Shown here piece by piece: positions 4,890 through 5,796 of a stretch of DNA of 5,796 bases; the stretch's first letter is position 1, and each line of letters opens with the position of its first letter. A program made the translations under genes and the position numbers. The DNA comes from CAYYNP01 sp964472545 (lineage in GTDB: Bacteria > Planctomycetota > Planctomycetia > Pirellulales > Thermoguttaceae): NCBI GenBank assembly GCA_964472545.1, contig CAYYNP010000453.1, positions 1 through 5,796 on the forward strand. The letters are read 5' to 3'. The notes below the pieces were generated by a model that was not told the origin of the DNA, did no database searches, and worked only from the letters and a program-made list of their open reading frames with translations.

Positions 4890-5746
4890 GTCGCCCTGTC
4901 TGGAGTATTGCAGTACTGATCTTGACGGTCGCCCACACCGCGGCCGATGAGCCACCGCAGCAACCCGTGCCCGAGATCTGGCAGGAGATCGAAAGGGAAG
5001 CCAAAGCGCTTGTCGACACCGGGAGGACTTTGGATTACCAAGCCTTCCGCGCCGAGCACAAGGCGGCCGTTCGGCGGATTGCTGCTCACAGCGACCGCTC
5101 GACCATTGAAACGCTCATCCGTACGGCGGACGTTCCGTTGCGTCTTGGCGATCGCCCCCTCATGAGATGGTCGCTCGACCTTTCGGCACGTATCATCGTC
5201 TGCGTGGCGGATCCGAAGGACAAGTACGGGCTGAGATCCGCCGTCAATGAGTCCGGTTTCTCGGTCGGGCGCGGGGGGATCCAAAGCGATTGGTACGGTG
5301 TCGCTCTAGCGGCGATCGACGTCTATCACGATGACAAAGTGCGCGATCTGTTGCTGGAGATTACGTGCAGGGAATTCTCGACGCCGAAGAGGTCGAACGG
5401 CGCACCTGCCACCCGGCCGTCCAGGTATGCCTTCGGGTTCCTGCGTACGTACGACCCGGAGGCCGTGCTGCCGCGGATTGAAGCCGCCCTGCGGGACGAA
5501 GAGACTCTTGCCTTTCGTGCCGAAGTAGCAGCGCTCCGTCTGGCTGAGTTGCGCTCCTCGCTGGACTACTCGGCCCGGCTGAAGGACCCTGCCGAGCGTG
5601 CGCGGTATCACGACTTCGAGCGCCGACTGTGGCGTGCCTGGGGGCTGACGCGGCACGGCTATCGGGGAATGTATGGGTCGTTTCAACACGCGGCGCGCAT
5701 TCTCCATGAGCATTGGACGGAAGGGGACGAACGCTTTCTCCTGTAA
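4886..5746 (+). CDS. Predicted exported protein of unknown function
   Basis: The 286-residue product starts at 4886, overlapping the upstream stop as ATGA with its own strong ribosome binding site. The N-terminus is a short signal peptide: R3, hydrophobic residues 5-16 (VWSIAVLILTVA), and probable cleavage after A19 or A20, leaving a mature chain that begins near DEPPQQP. The mature protein is charged and mostly helical in appearance (EIWQEIEREAKALVD, then EHKAAVRRIAAHSDRSTIETLIRTA). A segment at residues 190-222 (DPEAVLPRIEAALRDEE onward) looks like a HEAT-type repeat. The C-terminus is rich in Arg, Trp and His (RRLWRAWGLTRHGYRGMYGS). No catalytic motif, metal site or membrane segment beyond the signal is recognised. 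Coupling to the preceding exported protein suggests the two act in the same compartment, perhaps together. Not assignable to a named family from sequence alone. Confidence 0.78.
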   Translation: MSRPVWSIAVLILTVAHTAADEPPQQPVPEIWQEIEREAKALVDTGRTLDYQAFRAEHKAAVRRIAAHSDRSTIETLIRTADVPLRLGDRPLMRWSLDLSARIIVCVADPKDKYGLRSAVNESGFSVGRGGIQSDWYGVALAAIDVYHDDKVRDLLLEITCREFSTPKRSNGAPATRPSRYAFGFLRTYDPEAVLPRIEAALRDEETLAFRAEVAALRLAELRSSLDYSARLKDPAERARYHDFERRLWRAWGLTRHGYRGMYGSFQHAARILHEHWTEGDERFLL

Positions 5747-5767
5747 TCGTTCACGCGCCGGGAACGA
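5747..5767. terminator. Possible terminator hairpin after the exported-protein pair
   Basis: TCGTTC (5747-5752) pairs with GAACGA (5762-5767) around a 9-base loop, starting directly after the TAA at 5744-5746. An overlapping alternative pairs TTCAC (5750-5754) with GTGAA (5768-5772). There is no T run, so Rho-independent termination is doubtful. GGGAACGAGT at 5760-5769 is identical to 2039-2048 within the large palindrome, so it may instead be a fragment of that repeat. Confidence 0.3.
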
Positions 5768-5796
5768 GTGAAGGCGTAGGCTGGTGGGAGAGATGG

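Overview
The window is about 5.8 kb of a GC-rich bacterial chromosome. I suggest a Planctomycetes-type bacterium (inference, not proven). The reasons are loosely packed genes with long, repeat-bearing intergenic stretches, unfamiliar secreted proteins with HEAT-like helices, Shine-Dalgarno sites present but variable, and dispersed palindromes of a kind I recall from planctomycete and cyanobacterial genomes.

Layout from left to right. (1) Positions 415-1, minus strand: the N-terminal 138 codons of a DUF4062-domain protein, cut by the window edge. It is divergent from everything else and clearly lower in GC (about 54% by hand count). (2) 416-726: a 311-bp divergent intergenic region with a 12-nt tandem duplication, a REP-like remnant and two good inverted repeats, but no gene. 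(3) 727-1911: kbl, a complete 2-amino-3-ketobutyrate CoA ligase with its PLP-binding residues intact. (4) 1912-2163: a hairpin-rich spacer with a 13-bp perfect palindrome. (5) 2164-3696: a GTG-started FGGY-family sugar kinase. (6) 3697-3926: a spacer with a short hairpin at the kinase stop and a three-unit CACAGAG-type repeat. (7) 3927-4889 and 4886-5746: two genes for predicted exported proteins of unknown function, overlapping by ATGA and probably translated together. (8) 5747-5796: a hairpin after the second gene, then the window end.

How the genes fit together. Kbl cleaves 2-amino-3-ketobutyrate, the product of threonine dehydrogenase, to glycine and acetyl-CoA. Its usual partner tdh is not next to it here. 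The sugar kinase is on the same strand but separated by 252 bp of hairpins, so I do not read the two as an operon. The only convincing co-transcribed unit is the pair of exported proteins at the right end.

I do not see a demonstrable new multi-gene system. The best leads are the truncated DUF4062 gene (a domain family that recurs in NTPase- and defence-linked proteins), the coupled pair of exported proteins with no recognised family, and the unusual density of palindromic repeats between the genes.
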